Assembly (NCBI RefSeq): GCF_900109375.1
Contig: NZ_FOAB01000001.1
Location: 558,001 to 622,000, forward strand
DNA length: 64,000 bases
Direction of reading: 5' to 3'
From: Aquimarina amphilecti
Lineage (GTDB): Bacteria; Bacteroidota; Bacteroidia; Flavobacteriales; Flavobacteriaceae
In this document: positions 18,469 through 26,494 of the stretch, one piece after another
Position numbering within the stretch: position 1 is the first letter of the stretch
Layout of the letters: the number at the start of each line of letters is the position of its first letter
Notes under the pieces: model-generated
Databases searched by the model: none
The model's input: only the letters and a program-made list of their open reading frames with translations
Told to the model about the DNA's origin: nothing
Program-made: the position numbers and the translations under genes

Positions 18469-18510
18469 TTTATACTATTACCCAATTATGAAATTAGATA
18501 AGTTTTATAA

Positions 18511-18681
18511 ATGGCAAAAAAAGGTAGAGAAAAAAACACATTAAATAAAGCTAAACACTCAAAGCTTGTGAATCGTAAAAAGAACAAACTCAGAAAAGAA
18601 AAAGAACTGAGAGTGGAACGATTAAAAGCAATAGTACAAAAGGTTAACCAATCTAAAGAAAAAGATTCTCATAATGAATAA
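18511..18681 (+). CDS. 56-residue lysine-rich protein
   Basis: Short frame starting MAKKGREKNT and ending KDSHNE; about 40% Lys/Arg with one predicted helix (KLRKEKELRVERLKAIVQKV). Its last 8 bp overlap the start of the YchJ gene, and it follows the DUF2293 gene by 42 bp, so it looks like a translationally coupled middle gene of an operon. Its composition suggests an RNA-binding or ribosome-associated role, which is only inference. Confidence 0.6.
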   Translation: MAKKGREKNTLNKAKHSKLVNRKKNKLRKEKELRVERLKAIVQKVNQSKEKDSHNE

Positions 18682-19060
18682 ATGCCATTGTGGAAGGGAA
18701 CGATCTTATGACAACTGTTGTGCTATTATTCATAAGAGTATTTTAAAAGCCGTTACGGCCGAAGATTTAATGAGATCTCGTTATAGTGCTTTTGTTTTAG
18801 CTGATGGTAATTATTTAATGAAAAGTCATCACAGTTCTACTCGTCCATTAAAAGAAAAAAAATCTATTGTAGCTTGGGCTAAGTCTGTAAATTGGATTAG
18901 GTTAGAAGTATTGAGTGCTATTGAAGGGTTAGAAAACGATATAAAAGGCACTGTCGAGTTTAAAGCATTTTATTTTGAGAATAATAAGGTAGAATGTATA
19001 CACGAAAATTCTTCATTTATTAAAGAAAATGGACACTGGGTTTATCTGGGTGAAGTTTAA
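18674..19060 (+). CDS. YchJ family protein
   Basis: A 128-residue protein of the YchJ (UPF0225) family. It begins with a SEC-C-like zinc knuckle (MNKCHCGRERSYDNCC) and continues with an NTF2-like domain containing LMRSRYSAFVL, the family hallmark. The biochemical role is not established. It overlaps the small lysine-rich gene by 8 bp. A perfect hairpin begins 3 bp after its stop codon. Confidence 0.85.
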   Translation: MNKCHCGRERSYDNCCAIIHKSILKAVTAEDLMRSRYSAFVLADGNYLMKSHHSSTRPLKEKKSIVAWAKSVNWIRLEVLSAIEGLENDIKGTVEFKAFYFENNKVECIHENSSFIKENGHWVYLGEV

Positions 19061-19063
19061 AGA

Positions 19064-19110
19064 TTATTAAATTATCATATAATTAATGGAATTATATGAT
19101 AATTTAATAA
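19064..19110 (+). repeat. Perfect 21-bp inverted repeat with a start codon in its loop
   Basis: Left arm 19064-19084, loop AATGG at 19085-19089, right arm 19090-19110; the arms are perfect complements. The ATG of the next gene (19086) is the middle of the 5-nt loop. In RNA this would form an AU-rich hairpin just after the YchJ stop, able to end transcription weakly or to control translation of the downstream gene. Confidence 0.85.
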
Positions 19111-19655
19111 GACTAATAGATGTAAATATTATCTATTGCCTAATTTCATTAATATTGACATTACTAATAATAGAATTAATATTTAAAAATAGATTCAAAA
19201 CAAAACAGATTTTGAATTTGGTACGATGGGGTATTATCATCTACACTACAGTTGGATTAATTCATTATGTATTTGGTTATCTACGGTTTACGAAAGAATT
19301 TGAATTTATAAGTAAGGCAACAGGACCATATTGGATATTCTATTGGCTAATGTTATTTTCTTCTACAATACTTCCATATTCATTACTATTTAGAAAATTA
19401 AAGGATAGGCCTTGGTATCTTTTATTTATAGCCTTTTCTATGAAATTGGGAGTTTATTTTGAGCGTTTCGTTCTTATTGTAATTAATTTCCATAGAGATT
19501 ATGTGCCTCGTAGTTGGAGCTTTAAAACATTTGGTTTTCCAACGCACGAATTTCTAATGATATTTTTGCAAGGTTTTCTCTTAGCTATTTTATTATTGGT
19601 TTTGTATGAATTTGTTGACCGAAAAATTAATATGCAAAGTGCCACTTCACTTTAA
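19086..19655 (+). CDS. Orphan NrfD/ActC-like membrane protein (C-terminal half only)
   Basis: A 189-residue inner-membrane protein with about five helices. The segment GPYWIFYWLMLFSS, then a loop, then FERFVLIVINFHRDYVPRSW (about 126-150) resembles the C-terminal helices of NrfD/ActC quinol-interacting subunits of alternative complex III, where the motif is ERFVIIV..LHRDFLPSSW. Full ActC has about ten helices and over 430 residues, so this is a half-length relative without the iron-sulfur or cytochrome partners that normally surround it. The start codon lies in the loop of a hairpin. It might be a remnant, a quinone-binding single module, or a distinct family. Confidence 0.55.
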   Translation: MELYDNLIRLIDVNIIYCLISLILTLLIIELIFKNRFKTKQILNLVRWGIIIYTTVGLIHYVFGYLRFTKEFEFISKATGPYWIFYWLMLFSSTILPYSLLFRKLKDRPWYLLFIAFSMKLGVYFERFVLIVINFHRDYVPRSWSFKTFGFPTHEFLMIFLQGFLLAILLLVLYEFVDRKINMQSATSL

Positions 19656-19845
19656 GAAAACACTCTTTTACTTCTCAAATATATCTTGTGAATTCAAGGT
19701 GGGTGTAAAGTTTTTCATCAAAAAGGGGTAACAAAATAATCTCGCATTTATATAAGTATGTATAGTCAAAACGCGTGCTTGATAGTTACATTTTTTGAGG
19801 TCGCCGAAAATCATAAAGAGTAGGCAAAATCTAAACATACAAATA

Positions 19846-20061
19846 ATGAAAAAGGTATTCTTATTACCCAAAGGCTTAGATAAGTTTTCTAAAAAAGAGC
19901 TTAAAAACATGGAAGCAATTTTAGGAGGAACTGTTGATGTGCCAGATATTATATATTACCCTACTAGTGGTGGTAGAAGATGTGCAGAAGGTCAGGTTTG
20001 GTCAGAAACATTAAGGAGATGTGTTGTAGTTGCCATTGGAACCCCTGTAGAGCATCGATAA
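19846..20061 (+). CDS. Candidate RiPP precursor peptide with GG leader
   Basis: A 71-residue peptide. Residues 1-28 look like the Bacteroidota natural-product leader: MKK start, an FSKKELKNMEAI helix and a Gly27-Gly28 double-glycine site of the type cut by C39 peptidases. The remaining 43-residue core contains Cys46-A-E-G-Q-V-Trp52-S-E-T-L-R-R-Cys59, a C-x2-G-x2-W-x6-C motif, preceded by a YYPTSGGRR stretch and followed by a hydrophobic tail VVVAIGTPVEHR. The ATG at 19846 is preferred to an upstream GTG-type start because it gives the canonical leader. A radical SAM/SPASM gene follows 155 bp downstream and is the likely modifying enzyme. No transporter or peptidase gene is adjacent. Confidence 0.72.
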   Translation: MKKVFLLPKGLDKFSKKELKNMEAILGGTVDVPDIIYYPTSGGRRCAEGQVWSETLRRCVVVAIGTPVEHR

Positions 20062-20097
20062 ATGGGTTGGTTTAAATAACCAGACATACATTAAGAC

Positions 20098-20121
20098 ATA
20101 GGTTGTTTTTTATCAACCTAT
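20098..20121 (+). repeat. 8-bp hairpin after the precursor gene
   Basis: ATAGGTTG (20098-20105) pairs with CAACCTAT (20114-20121) across an 8-nt T-rich loop. It could slow or partly end transcription after the precursor gene, although no T-run follows on the plus strand. Confidence 0.55.
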
Positions 20122-20124
20122 AAA

Positions 20125-20183
20125 ATACTAAGCGGAGTGGAGTAAACTTGTACAATTTTTATTTTCCAAACTTCGCTTAGTAT
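20125..20183 (+). repeat. Long hairpin between precursor and radical SAM gene
   Basis: ATACTAAGCGGAGT (20125-20138) pairs with ACTTCGCTTAGTAT (20170-20183), 14 bp with a single G-U pair, around a 31-nt loop. With the hairpin just before it, this makes the intergenic region strongly structured and may set the precursor to enzyme ratio by attenuation or mRNA protection. Confidence 0.65.
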
Positions 20184-20216
20184 GCTTAGAAAACATAACC
20201 TCTTAATTCTTTATTT

Positions 20217-21440
20217 ATGCAATTCGATGCCTTAATACTCAAAGTAGCTAGTAGATGTAATCTTAATTGTTCATATTGTTTTATGTATAACCTTGGTGAT
20301 ACTACGTATAAAGGGCAACCAAAATTTATGACATATGAAATGATTGATTCAATTTTAGAAAAGACAAAACGGTATATTCAAAAATATAATAGGAAAGAAT
20401 TCTCATTTATTTTCCATGGAGGTGAACCCTTATTGATTGAAAAAGATTTTTATAGAACTTTTATAACAAAAGCTAACGAAATCAAAGAGCAATTATCTAG
20501 TGTTATTTTTAAATATGATATCCAAACCAATGGAGTTTTAATAACTGAAGAGTGGTGTAAGTTGTTTAGAGAATTAAATATCTATCCAAGTACTAGCGTA
20601 GATGGAACCAAGGATGCACACGATATGTTTAGAGTGGATCATAGAGGAAATGGTAGTTATGATGAAGTATGTAAAGGAATAAAATTACTTAAAGAACAAA
20701 TAGGATATGCCGATACAGTTTGTGTAATAAATATCAAAGAAGATGCAAATGCTATTTATGAAAGTTTCAAGAGGATGAATGTAAATTCTGTAAATTTTTT
20801 AATTCCAGATTATACACATGATAATTTTCCGTTTGATGTAAATAAAACTGAGATGGCAGATTGGTTAATTCGATTGTTTGATATTTGGATAAAGGATGAA
20901 ACCCGATACAAAATCCCTATGTTTATTGGGTTAGTAAATAGATTGTTGGGTGTTAGTGAACAAACAAATAATGAATCTGCTGTTTTAGTAATCGAAACCA
21001 ATGGTGAAATAGAAGCAATAGATTCTTTAAAAGCTTGCGGGCATGGATTTACCAAATCTGGTATAAATGTATTAAAGAATGATTTTTCTGATATAAAGAA
21101 TTCTCCTTTAGGAAAATTGTATTTTGAAGAAAGTACTACAAAATTATGTGGTAAATGTCTTAAATGTCCAATTAAGGAAATTTGTCAAGGTGGTAGATTA
21201 GTACATAGATACAAAAAGGAAAATGGTTTTAATAATACATCTGTCTACTGTAGTGATCTTATAAAATTTATTGCGCATATTCAGAATACTCTTATGATTA
21301 TCTTTCCTAAACTATATAGTGAGAAAAATATTGATAGTATTATAAATGAAGAAATTGTTCAATTTTTGAGTAAGGAAAAAGTAAATTTAACTACAAACTC
21401 TATGTTTACTAAAGAGTTAGAATATTTTGCGTCAAAATAG
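20217..21440 (+). CDS. Radical SAM/SPASM peptide maturase (FxsB/GrrM-like)
   Basis: A 407-residue radical SAM enzyme. The Cx3Cx2C cluster motif is Cys14-N-L-N-Cys18-S-Y-Cys21, and the HGGEP SAM-binding motif is at 67-71. The C-terminal SPASM-type region has Cys274, Cys311, Cys314, Cys317, Cys323 and Cys345, able to hold auxiliary 4Fe-4S clusters. The GEIEAIDSLKACG segment and the CQGGRLVHRYKKENGFNN...YC ending resemble FxsB, GrrM and related maturases, some of which form cyclophane cross-links at aromatic residues. Placed directly after a GG-leader peptide gene, it should modify that core, possibly at Trp52. Tailoring type is inference; it is not an anaerobic sulfatase activator because no sulfatase is near. 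Confidence 0.85.
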   Translation: MQFDALILKVASRCNLNCSYCFMYNLGDTTYKGQPKFMTYEMIDSILEKTKRYIQKYNRKEFSFIFHGGEPLLIEKDFYRTFITKANEIKEQLSSVIFKYDIQTNGVLITEEWCKLFRELNIYPSTSVDGTKDAHDMFRVDHRGNGSYDEVCKGIKLLKEQIGYADTVCVINIKEDANAIYESFKRMNVNSVNFLIPDYTHDNFPFDVNKTEMADWLIRLFDIWIKDETRYKIPMFIGLVNRLLGVSEQTNNESAVLVIETNGEIEAIDSLKACGHGFTKSGINVLKNDFSDIKNSPLGKLYFEESTTKLCGKCLKCPIKEICQGGRLVHRYKKENGFNNTSVYCSDLIKFIAHIQNTLMIIFPKLYSEKNIDSIINEEIVQFLSKEKVNLTTNSMFTKELEYFASK

Positions 21441-21535
21441 AATAGATATCTCTCTTTCTTATTTTAGTCTCATTAAAAGAATTACTTATGTCTATTGTTA
21501 TGCTACTAGTGGGATAACACAATACTTGTTATACT

Positions 21536-21844
21536 ATGAAAAATAATGTTCAAAATAATGATTATTCAATGGGTGAGTTTGCTACTGTAGATCAATGTTC
21601 TTTACGAGGACATTTACGGTGCGTGTATACCACAGGAAAAGAAGTATATCGTGATGGTCGCAACGGTCGAAAAACGATACATTGGTGGACTATGTCTTAT
21701 ATCGGAAGAGCTTGTACTAGAAAGTGGGGTAAACGAGCTGGAATTTTTTATGAAGCTTTATTCGTAGTTCCTCATTATATTGGAATATTCTTCGGAAACC
21801 TTCTTGGATATTGTATGTTTTTACTTTTAGGAAGTAAGAAATGA
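21536..21844 (+). CDS. Small membrane protein of unknown function
   Basis: A 102-residue protein with a polar, aromatic- and Arg-rich first 65 residues (including RNGRKTIHWWTMSYIG) and a single long hydrophobic C-terminal segment (about 70-98), probably one or two membrane helices. No family is recognised. It begins 96 bp after the radical SAM gene. It could belong to the peptide locus (immunity or export helper) or to the OmpA gene that follows; there is nothing in the sequence to decide. Confidence 0.55.
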   Translation: MKNNVQNNDYSMGEFATVDQCSLRGHLRCVYTTGKEVYRDGRNGRKTIHWWTMSYIGRACTRKWGKRAGIFYEALFVVPHYIGIFFGNLLGYCMFLLLGSKK

Positions 21845-21944
21845 TTTATCTAATTCATTATTTGGATTAGAATTATTTTGAAAATATTACCACAATAATT
21901 GGCCTGTTATTGTGTTTAAGTAATGTTAATTTTATGAAATAATT

Positions 21945-22748
21945 ATGAAAAATTGGCTAATTATATTTTCATTCATTTTTTGTTGTTCTTCTATTATTGC
22001 TCAAAAGGAAATTAAATTTTCTACTTATTTTAAAACCAATAAGACGAACTTACGACTTAGTGATTTCTCAAGACTTACTAGATATATTGATTCAATTTCG
22101 AAATTAAAAAACGTTGGTAAAATAAAAGTTTTTGGTTATTGCGACGATGTAGGAGAAGAAGCTAATAATCTTATGTTATCTCAAAAAAGATCAGAATTCG
22201 TCTCTCAACAAATTAAGGTTAAAGCAAATAAGCAGACGGTACTATTTTCTCCTGTAGGTAAAGGGGAGTTACCAATTGATGACGAGAGTGATTTTTCTGT
22301 ATCGGAACAAAGAAAGAAAAATAGAAGAGTTGATATTATTGTTTATTTCAATGATAAGAATCAGATTATTGATGATTATCACGAGAAGGGTGATAAAATT
22401 ATTTTAGATAATGTTTTATTTCAAGGTGGTAAAACTGTATTCTTACCAAGAACGGATTTTGTATTGCATAAATTGGTAAAAGAATTAAAGGAAAAAAAGA
22501 AGTTACACATACAACTTCAAGGTCATATAAATGAATTAAAACCTCAGCAGATGGCTGACTCTACATTGTATAGACCCGAAGATAACTTATCTACGCGAAG
22601 AGCAAAAAAGGTATATGATTTTTTAATTTCTAATGGTATTGATAAAGAACGATTATCTTACATAGGTTTCGAGGGTAAATTTCCGTTAGATACATATCCG
22701 CAATATAATAGAAGAGTAGAAATAGAAATAACAGATATCAAAGAATAA
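21945..22748 (+). CDS. Secreted protein with two tandem OmpA domains
   Basis: Signal peptide (cleavage after ...SIIAQ, about 20) followed by two OmpA C-terminal-like peptidoglycan-binding domains and nothing else. Domain 1 (about 21-135) has FGYCDDVGEEANNLMLSQKR and ends KKNRRVDI; domain 2 (about 150-265) has the LSTRRAKKVYDFLISNGI and NRRVEIEI parts of the motif, with a longer insert after the GHIN strand. There is no beta-barrel or lipobox, so it is probably a free periplasmic protein bridging peptidoglycan at two points. It is followed by an unknown gene 18 bp later, likely an operon. Confidence 0.8.
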   Translation: MKNWLIIFSFIFCCSSIIAQKEIKFSTYFKTNKTNLRLSDFSRLTRYIDSISKLKNVGKIKVFGYCDDVGEEANNLMLSQKRSEFVSQQIKVKANKQTVLFSPVGKGELPIDDESDFSVSEQRKKNRRVDIIVYFNDKNQIIDDYHEKGDKIILDNVLFQGGKTVFLPRTDFVLHKLVKELKEKKKLHIQLQGHINELKPQQMADSTLYRPEDNLSTRRAKKVYDFLISNGIDKERLSYIGFEGKFPLDTYPQYNRRVEIEITDIKE

Positions 22749-22766
22749 TATAATTCTGTTAAAAAC

Positions 22767-23393
22767 TTGTTTTCTTTTTCTCCTAAAAAAACAAGTTATT
22801 TGTCTCCGGAAAAAAAGAAGTCATTGGAAGAAGAGTTAATCAAAACAAAGAAGTTTACTAGAAATAATTTCTTTAAAAATACATATTGTGTTTTTAAAGG
22901 TGTGCGATTAAGAGAAATTTCTAGAAGAAAACCACATTATAGAAGTGAATCTGGTAGTACTTATTATTATACTACTAATGGTGTATATAGGTTATCAAAT
23001 CATTGGGGAAGAGCTGCCAAATGTAATTGGCGATTAGTATCAGAAATTCCTGTAGAGATAGATGATCTACGTTTAGGGTATGCAGAATGGACTGATTTTA
23101 GAGAAAATTTAAACGAAGATGTAGATGCATATTATGTTTCTGTAGATTTCGAAGCTAAGACCGTAAGTTATAAACATAAGGATAATCCTGCTTATAATCA
23201 GGTTGCTGTTATAAGACCGGTAGACGCCACACGTAAGTTGATTAAACAGATTAAAACACTTTTAGAGGATCATAAATGGGCAAAATACTATGATTATGAT
23301 GATTTAGATGAGTTCCGTAAGGAAATAATTCTTGAATTAGTAAATACGACAAAAACATTACATGATATTAGAAGAGAATTAGCTACAGGTTAA
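22767..23393 (+). CDS. Hypothetical cytosolic protein
   Basis: A 208-residue protein without signal peptide or membrane helix. The start is a TTG at 22767 (MFSFSPKK). The middle contains a strand-rich region with YYYTTNGVYRLSNHWGR (about 66-82), and the C-terminus is helical and charged. No family is recognised. It lies 18 bp after the double-OmpA gene, so the two are probably co-expressed, although one product is periplasmic and this one cytosolic. Confidence 0.65.
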   Translation: MFSFSPKKTSYLSPEKKKSLEEELIKTKKFTRNNFFKNTYCVFKGVRLREISRRKPHYRSESGSTYYYTTNGVYRLSNHWGRAAKCNWRLVSEIPVEIDDLRLGYAEWTDFRENLNEDVDAYYVSVDFEAKTVSYKHKDNPAYNQVAVIRPVDATRKLIKQIKTLLEDHKWAKYYDYDDLDEFRKEIILELVNTTKTLHDIRRELATG

Positions 23394-23399
23394 CTCAAG

Positions 23400-24272
23400 C
23401 TATTCTGGCATTGTAACATAACTAGTATCATTTGGTACTTTAGGAAACTGTTTGTTTCTCCATTTTTCTTTTGCTTTTTCTAGATTTTCTTTGCTAGATG
23501 AAACAAAATTCCAATAGATATGTCTTTCTTCGGGAAATGGTTGCCCTCCAAAAAGTAATACATGTGTATTTGGTTCTAAAACGACAGTACATGTATCTTC
23601 TATTTTAGAAACTAACATATTTCCTTTTGATATGATGGTTTCACATGCTTGTATTTCACCGTCGACTATACAAATACCTATTTCTCCTTGTAATTCACCT
23701 TTAATTCCTAACTCATATCTTTCTGTAGTTTTTACTTCTATCATAAAAAGTTCTGAATGCACAGGTAAGGAAGATATTTTTCCATAGCCTTTTCCTGCAA
23801 TAAGCCTAAATTCTGTTGTTCCATCCTTCCAATATGGTATCTCAGCTTTGTCTAAATGGTGGAATTCGGGTTCCATATTTTCCAAATGTTTAGGTAATGC
23901 TATCCAAATTTGATATCCGTGTGCTAAAAACTCTGTGCCATTTCGCATGTCATTTGGAGTCCGTTCAGTATGTGTAACACCTTTACCAGCAACCATCCAA
24001 TTTACAGAACCAGGAGAAATACGTTGATTCGTTCCAATGCTATCTTGATGAATAATTTCTCCATCCATTAAATAAGTTAGTGTAGATAAACCAATATGTG
24101 GATGCTGATCTACATCCATATATTTACCTTTCTTAATGATTGTAGGTCCCATATGATCTATAAAGATAAAGGGACCAACCATTCTTTTTTTTCTAAAAGG
24201 AATGAGCCTACCAACAAGGAAATCACCGATATCTCTACTTCTTTCTTCAATAATTAAACCTTGATTAGACAT
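23400..24272 (-). CDS. Pirin family protein
   Basis: Bicupin protein of 290 residues. The N-terminal cupin carries the metal-binding pattern HPHIGLSTLTY (His57, His59 region), HQD and a late HTE (about 100-103), as in pirin and the YhhW quercetinase. Pirins bind iron and act either as quercetin 2,3-dioxygenases or redox sensors; which applies here is not evident. It is transcribed divergently from the antiporter operon and converges with the preceding unknown gene. Confidence 0.88.
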   Translation of the reverse strand: MSNQGLIIEERSRDIGDFLVGRLIPFRKKRMVGPFIFIDHMGPTIIKKGKYMDVDQHPHIGLSTLTYLMDGEIIHQDSIGTNQRISPGSVNWMVAGKGVTHTERTPNDMRNGTEFLAHGYQIWIALPKHLENMEPEFHHLDKAEIPYWKDGTTEFRLIAGKGYGKISSLPVHSELFMIEVKTTERYELGIKGELQGEIGICIVDGEIQACETIISKGNMLVSKIEDTCTVVLEPNTHVLLFGGQPFPEERHIYWNFVSSSKENLEKAKEKWRNKQFPKVPNDTSYVTMPE

Positions 24273-24433
24273 GAAAACAGATTTTTATTCGTTTTGAATT
24301 TCTAAAATACATTATTTACCAACGGAATTTCGTTAAATAAGTATTAACAATTTATAGCTATATATAGGATGTTCATACCTTAAAATATTTTACTATCTTT
24401 TCCCTTGCAATATAAAACAACCACAATTAACCA

Positions 24434-25747
24434 ATGGAAATATTCTCCTCGTATAATTTAATAATAGAAGTTTCATTAGTACTTATTTTATCTTTTATTT
24501 TTAATGGAATAGCAAAAAAGACTAATATCCCGGCAGTATTGATGCTGATCATATTGGGTATCATTATCCAATATGCAATTAAAGCATTTGGAGCAGGTTC
24601 TTTTGATTTTTTCCCGATGTTAGAAATTCTTGGGATAGTTGGATTAATAATGATAGTACTAGAAGCTGCGCTTGAATTAAAGTTGAAAAAAGAAAAGTTA
24701 GTTCCGATACTAAAATCTCTTGGAATTGCTTTAATAGGACTGGTAGCCTCAGCATATATTGCAGCGGTCATATTAAAAGCACTTATAGATGGAATGACTT
24801 GGCAATCTGCATTGTTATATGCAACTCCATTGTCTATTTTGTCGAGTGCGATAATTATACCTAGTGTAGCTGGATTATCAGAAGCAAAAAAAGAGTTTCA
24901 TGTATACGAAAGTACATTTTCTGATATTTTAGGAATTATGATGTTTTATTTCCTCACAGGGAAATTAAATCCCGCAGAGGATGCTGGAGTATCAGGTTTT
25001 GCTTTTAACTTGATTATTACAATTATAATTTCGTTAATCGCTAGTTATGGTATTATTTTGATTTTTCAGAAAATAAAAAGTCAAGTAAAACTCTTTTTAT
25101 TAATAGCTGTTTTATTATTGCTGTATGGAGTTGGAAAAAAAATGCACTTATCTTCTTTAATTATTATCTTAATTTTTGGTCTTGTAATCGCAAACATGAA
25201 ATTGTTTTTTCAATGGAAATTAGAAGGCTTATTGGATTTTGAAAAAGCAAAAACTATTTATCACGAATTACACGTCATTACTGCCGAAACGGCATTTGTA
25301 GTAAGGACTTTGTTTTTTGTTATTTTTGGTATCACTATTACGTTATCTTCTCTACTAAACTTAAAAGTTGCCTTGATAAGTATTCTAATTATAATTTCCA
25401 TTTATTTAATTAGATATGTATTATTACGAATATTTGTAGGTAAAGACATTTCTCCTCAATTGTTTATAGCGCCCAGAGGATTGATTACTGTATTGTTATT
25501 CTATGCAATACCAGCAGAAGCTATTATTCCAGGTTTTGAACCAGGTATTTTGTTATTTGTAATTATAGGAACAAGTCTTATCATGACTGGAGGAATGATT
25601 CGTGATAATAGAGTAAAAGCCGTAGTCTTAAGTCCTGAAGAAATAGAAGAAGCTGCGGATGCAGAGGTAGAATATATAATGAACACAACTACAGATCTTA
25701 GTGAAATAGAGGATTCTTCTGAAGAAGATAATGAAACTTATGAATAG
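24434..25747 (+). CDS. Cation:proton antiporter (CPA1-like)
   Basis: Inner-membrane sodium or potassium/proton exchanger with about 12 helices covering residues 5-400 and an acidic cytosolic tail (EEIEEAADAE... to the end, about 20 acidic residues). The first helix pair and the NIPAVLMLIILGIIIQYAIK segment are typical of the family. A TATCTTTT box at 24394-24401 could be the promoter. The stop is 8 bp before the WYL regulator gene, so they form an operon. The length of 437 is normal. Confidence 0.85.
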   Translation: MEIFSSYNLIIEVSLVLILSFIFNGIAKKTNIPAVLMLIILGIIIQYAIKAFGAGSFDFFPMLEILGIVGLIMIVLEAALELKLKKEKLVPILKSLGIALIGLVASAYIAAVILKALIDGMTWQSALLYATPLSILSSAIIIPSVAGLSEAKKEFHVYESTFSDILGIMMFYFLTGKLNPAEDAGVSGFAFNLIITIIISLIASYGIILIFQKIKSQVKLFLLIAVLLLLYGVGKKMHLSSLIIILIFGLVIANMKLFFQWKLEGLLDFEKAKTIYHELHVITAETAFVVRTLFFVIFGITITLSSLLNLKVALISILIIISIYLIRYVLLRIFVGKDISPQLFIAPRGLITVLLFYAIPAEAIIPGFEPGILLFVIIGTSLIMTGGMIRDNRVKAVVLSPEEIEEAADAEVEYIMNTTTDLSEIEDSSEEDNETYE

Positions 25748-25755
25748 TATTCAGA

Positions 25756-26436
25756 ATGAAACGATTACATCGGTTAACAGCAATTTTAGTAAAGTTACAA
25801 TCCAAGAAAGTAGTACAGGCTTCAGACTTAGCGGAAAAATTTGATGTAAGTACTCGTACAATTTATAGAGACATGTTGGCTTTATCGGATGCCGGTGTAC
25901 CTATTGGAGCAGAGGCTGGTACCGGCTATTTTTTGGTAGATGGATATTCTCTTCCTCCAATTATGTTTACCGAAAAGGAAGCCAATGCATTACTAACAGC
26001 CTCTAAGATTATAGAAACAAATAATGATGAATCATTAATTTCGGATTATAATACTGCTGTAGAAAAAGTAAAAGCAATTCTAAACACAACACAAAAAGAA
26101 AAGTTAGAACTGTTAGAAAAGAGAATTGTAAGTCCTCCTTATAAAAAATCACCTGCAAGCACCCATTTATCGGTTATACAAAAAGCAATTACAGATTTAC
26201 GAATATTGGAGATAGAGTATACATCCGCTTCTAAAGAATATACAAAACGTACGATTGAACCTCTGGGAGTATACTTCACAAATACTATTTGGGTGCTAAT
26301 TGCATATTGTAGGTTGCGCAATGATTATAGAGAATTTAGAACAGATAGAATAGTTAATCTTATAGAAACTTCAGAGTTATTTCCTCCCAAATTCTTTACG
26401 CTAGAAGATTATTTTAAAAAATATATGGAACATTAG
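25756..26436 (+). CDS. YafY-type transcriptional regulator (HTH_11 + WYL)
   Basis: DNA-binding regulator of 226 residues. The N-terminal HTH_11 winged helix (about 5-60, SDLAEKFDVSTRTIYRDM recognition region) is followed by a WYL-type ligand-binding domain (about 135-215) ending in FRTDRI. WYL proteins respond to small ligands or nucleic acid. It shares an operon with the antiporter upstream and possibly the small monooxygenase-like gene downstream. Confidence 0.88.
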   Translation: MKRLHRLTAILVKLQSKKVVQASDLAEKFDVSTRTIYRDMLALSDAGVPIGAEAGTGYFLVDGYSLPPIMFTEKEANALLTASKIIETNNDESLISDYNTAVEKVKAILNTTQKEKLELLEKRIVSPPYKKSPASTHLSVIQKAITDLRILEIEYTSASKEYTKRTIEPLGVYFTNTIWVLIAYCRLRNDYREFRTDRIVNLIETSELFPPKFFTLEDYFKKYMEH

Positions 26437-26494
26437 ATTTCCTACTGACATAAGGTTGTCACACTCCACTTGTAGTTTTGGTGAAAATTAAAAT

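Noticed and set aside
19668-19910. 80-codon frame antisense to the precursor peptide
   Set aside because: Overlaps the upstream region and leader of a better supported gene and has no recognisable feature.
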